A stretch of DNA of 6,929 nucleotides from an uncultured Dysosmobacter sp. (lineage in GTDB: Bacteria; Bacillota; Clostridia; Oscillospirales; Oscillospiraceae): the NCBI GenBank assembly GCA_934504065.1, contig CAKSVQ010000123.1, positions 1-6,929 of the forward strand, written 5' to 3'. Shown here piece after piece: positions 6,014-6,929 of the stretch. The notes under the pieces were generated by a model. The model was not told where the DNA came from. It ran no database searches and worked only from the letters and a program-made list of their open reading frames with translations. Each line of letters begins with the position of its first letter. The stretch's first letter is position 1. A program made the translations under genes and the position numbers.

Positions 6014-6042
6014 TCGACAAACTAATGTAATTAGTATATCAT
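6014..6042 (+). promoter_or_regulatory. Promoter of the rightward P-loop gene; its -35 lies partly in the inverted repeat
   Basis: TCGACA at 6014-6019 and TATCAT at 6037-6042, each matching 5 of 6, are 17 bases apart. Transcription would start near 6049, giving a leader of about 107 bases. Five of the six -35 bases are the outer end of the terminal repeat at 6009-6018. Confidence 0.55.
6021..6035. promoter_or_regulatory. 15-bp palindrome within the divergent promoters, possible operator
   Basis: ACTAAT (6021-6026) and ATTAGT (6030-6035) are inverted copies around a GTA centre. The site lies in the spacer of the rightward promoter and overlaps the first three bases of the leftward -10 hexamer on the plus strand, so one bound protein could affect both genes. 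AT-rich chance is a fair alternative. Confidence 0.35.
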
Positions 6043-6061
6043 AGCCTTTGAAAAATTTCAT
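6033..6061 (-). promoter_or_regulatory. Promoter of dacF (extended -10)
   Basis: On the minus strand, ATGAAA (6056-6061, 4 of 6) and TATACT (6033-6038, 5 of 6) are 17 bases apart, with TGA before the -10 giving an extended element. The start near 6026 implies a dacF leader of about 290 bases that contains the whole hairpin-rich segment. A closer promoter was not found. Confidence 0.6.
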
Positions 6062-6155
6062 CATCAATTCGGTAGCTACGGCAAATTTTCTCACTGTCAC
6101 GCCGCCCGCCGCCTGCATAAGCTGGTTTGACTTTGAAAACAGGAGGAACGATCCT

Positions 6156-6929
6156 ATGACGACCAACTTTTTTGTGGGAGCCAACAGCGGCGACGGGTTT
6201 CAAAATCTGTTCGGCGAACTGGTGGATCTGGAGGATACATATGATTTCATGGTACTCAAGGGCGGCCCCGGCGTCGGAAAAAACACCTTCATGCGGCTGA
6301 TCGGGCAGGCCATGGAGCAAACCGGAACTCCGGTGGAATACCTCTGGTGCTCCGGCGACCCGGATTCGCTGGACGGCGTAGTGCTGCCGGAGCTGCACTG
6401 CGCCATTGCGGACGGCACCAGTCCCCACGTGCTGGAACCCAGGTATCCGGCGGCGGTGGACCGCTATCTGGATCTGGGCCGTTTTTACGACCTTGCCGCA
6501 GCCAAGGCCTCCGCCGCGGAGGTCAAAGCGCACACCCACACCTACCAAGCCGCCTATGTCCGCGCCTACCGCAGTCTCAAGGCCGCCCGTCAGCTGGAAC
6601 TGGAAGCAGTGGCCGCGGCGGCCAGCTGCTTTGACATCGGCCGGGCCCAGCGGCGCATGAACGGAATTTTGTCACGGGAGCTGCGGAGCAAACGCGGCCA
6701 TCAGGGGCGGACCGTCCGCCGCTTTCTCGGCAGCGTGACCCACAAGGGCTATCTCTGGCGGTTTGACAGCGTGCGGACGCTGTGCCCAAAGGTCTATGAG
6801 CTGGCAGACAGCTTTGAGCTCTCCGTTCCCTATCTCTCCCTTGCCCACACCGCCGCCGTGGAACGGGGCTGGGATACCATCGTATGCCTGAATCCGGAAG
6901 CCCCCTCACAGATCCAGCACCTGCTGATC
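6156..6929 (+). CDS. P-loop ATPase-like protein (PRK06851-type family), 3' end beyond window
   Basis: The 258 visible residues start MTTNFFVGANSGDGFQNLF and remain open to the edge. They resemble a clostridial/bacilli family of P-loop proteins of unknown role (about 370 residues): 'FMVLKGGPGVGKNTF' at 31-45 is the Walker A region, followed by family-typical 'CSGDPDSLDGVVLPEL' at 65-80 and 'DGTSPHVLEPRYPA' at 86-99. An alanine- and arginine-rich helical middle (about 115-180) follows. The second half begins with 'THKGYLWRFDS' at 195-205. Two oddities are seen: the Walker A residue after Lys42 is Asn43 instead of Ser/Thr, and the second-half position where homologues, as I recall, carry another P-loop reads VYELADSFELSVPYL (213-227) with no glycine-lysine motif. 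AGGAGG at 6141-6146, nine bases upstream, fixes the start. Function is unknown; no signal peptide is present, so it is probably cytoplasmic. Confidence 0.82.
   Translation, partial: MTTNFFVGANSGDGFQNLFGELVDLEDTYDFMVLKGGPGVGKNTFMRLIGQAMEQTGTPVEYLWCSGDPDSLDGVVLPELHCAIADGTSPHVLEPRYPAAVDRYLDLGRFYDLAAAKASAAEVKAHTHTYQAAYVRAYRSLKAARQLELEAVAAAASCFDIGRAQRRMNGILSRELRSKRGHQGRTVRRFLGSVTHKGYLWRFDSVRTLCPKVYELADSFELSVPYLSLAHTAAVERGWDTIVCLNPEAPSQIQHLLI

Larger units (their letters stand above)
5771..6018. repeat. Hairpin-rich segment with terminal inverted repeats, MITE-like
   Basis: GTCGAAAAAG at 5771-5780 returns as its exact complement CTTTTTCGAC at 6009-6018, bounding 248 bp. Just inside, AGTTTCGC (5804-5811) and GCGAAACT (5993-6000) are also complementary, so the two ends mirror each other over two blocks. 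The interior is packed with hairpins (5772-5800, 5878-5902, 5906-5941, 5945-5959, 5977-5998). No convincing gene lies inside on either strand. I see no clear target-site duplication. Size, inverted ends and lack of coding suggest a non-autonomous miniature element or interspersed intergenic repeat; a structured dacF leader is the main alternative. It fills most of the gene-free stretch 5737-6155. Confidence 0.5.

Noticed and set aside
6048..6078. Alternative rightward promoter TTGAAA with TAGCTA
   Set aside because: The spacer is 19 bases and the -10 is poor. The pair at 6014-6042 has better hexamers and a 17-base spacer.
6039..6548. Minus-strand open frame of 169 codons over the right-hand gene
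   Set aside because: It is opposite the P-loop gene, whose Walker region and family motifs are clear, and it has no recognisable domain of its own.

Overview
The window reads as chromosomal DNA of a GC-rich, low-oxygen Gram-positive bacterium, most likely a gut clostridium of the Oscillospiraceae/Ruminococcaceae type. The grounds are strong AGGAGG-like ribosome sites, sigma-A-type promoters, a Firmicutes-style ThiN and DacF, a P-loop protein of a mostly clostridial family, and molybdenum hydroxylases of the selenium-dependent type. The taxonomic call is inference; there is no rRNA or tRNA in the window.

Left part (1-3660), purine and molybdenum hydroxylase genes. A leftward gene enters the left edge with only its first 92 codons visible; it is a molybdopterin-binding xanthine dehydrogenase subunit. 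Divergent from it is a small MocA-type cytidylyltransferase gene (382-963) with its own promoter. It ends in a strong hairpin terminator that meets, tail to tail, the 849-residue xanthine dehydrogenase (1002-3551, minus). That enzyme fuses two [2Fe-2S] clusters directly to the molybdenum domains and has no FAD domain. MocA would make the cytosine dinucleotide form of the cofactor for these hydroxylases. The large enzyme has a near-consensus promoter and an 18-bp palindrome at the start of its leader.

Middle part (3686-5736), housekeeping genes on the minus strand. In transcription order these are a membrane-anchored D-Ala-D-Ala carboxypeptidase (DacF type), a 57-residue unknown protein, a hairpin terminator, and thiamine pyrophosphokinase (thiN) behind its own promoter.

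Right part (5737-6929). A 419-base gene-free stretch holds a hairpin-packed segment of about 248 bp bounded by a 10-bp inverted repeat, resembling a miniature inverted-repeat element. At its right edge are two overlapping divergent promoters, one for dacF and one for a rightward P-loop protein gene that runs off the window. That protein has an Asn where the Walker A motif normally has Ser/Thr, and it seems to lack the second P-loop of its C-terminal half.

No CRISPR array, transposase gene, phage gene, tRNA or rRNA was seen. I found no convincing wholly new system. The best leads are the inverted-repeat element with its embedded promoter parts, the 57-residue protein, and the altered P-loop protein.
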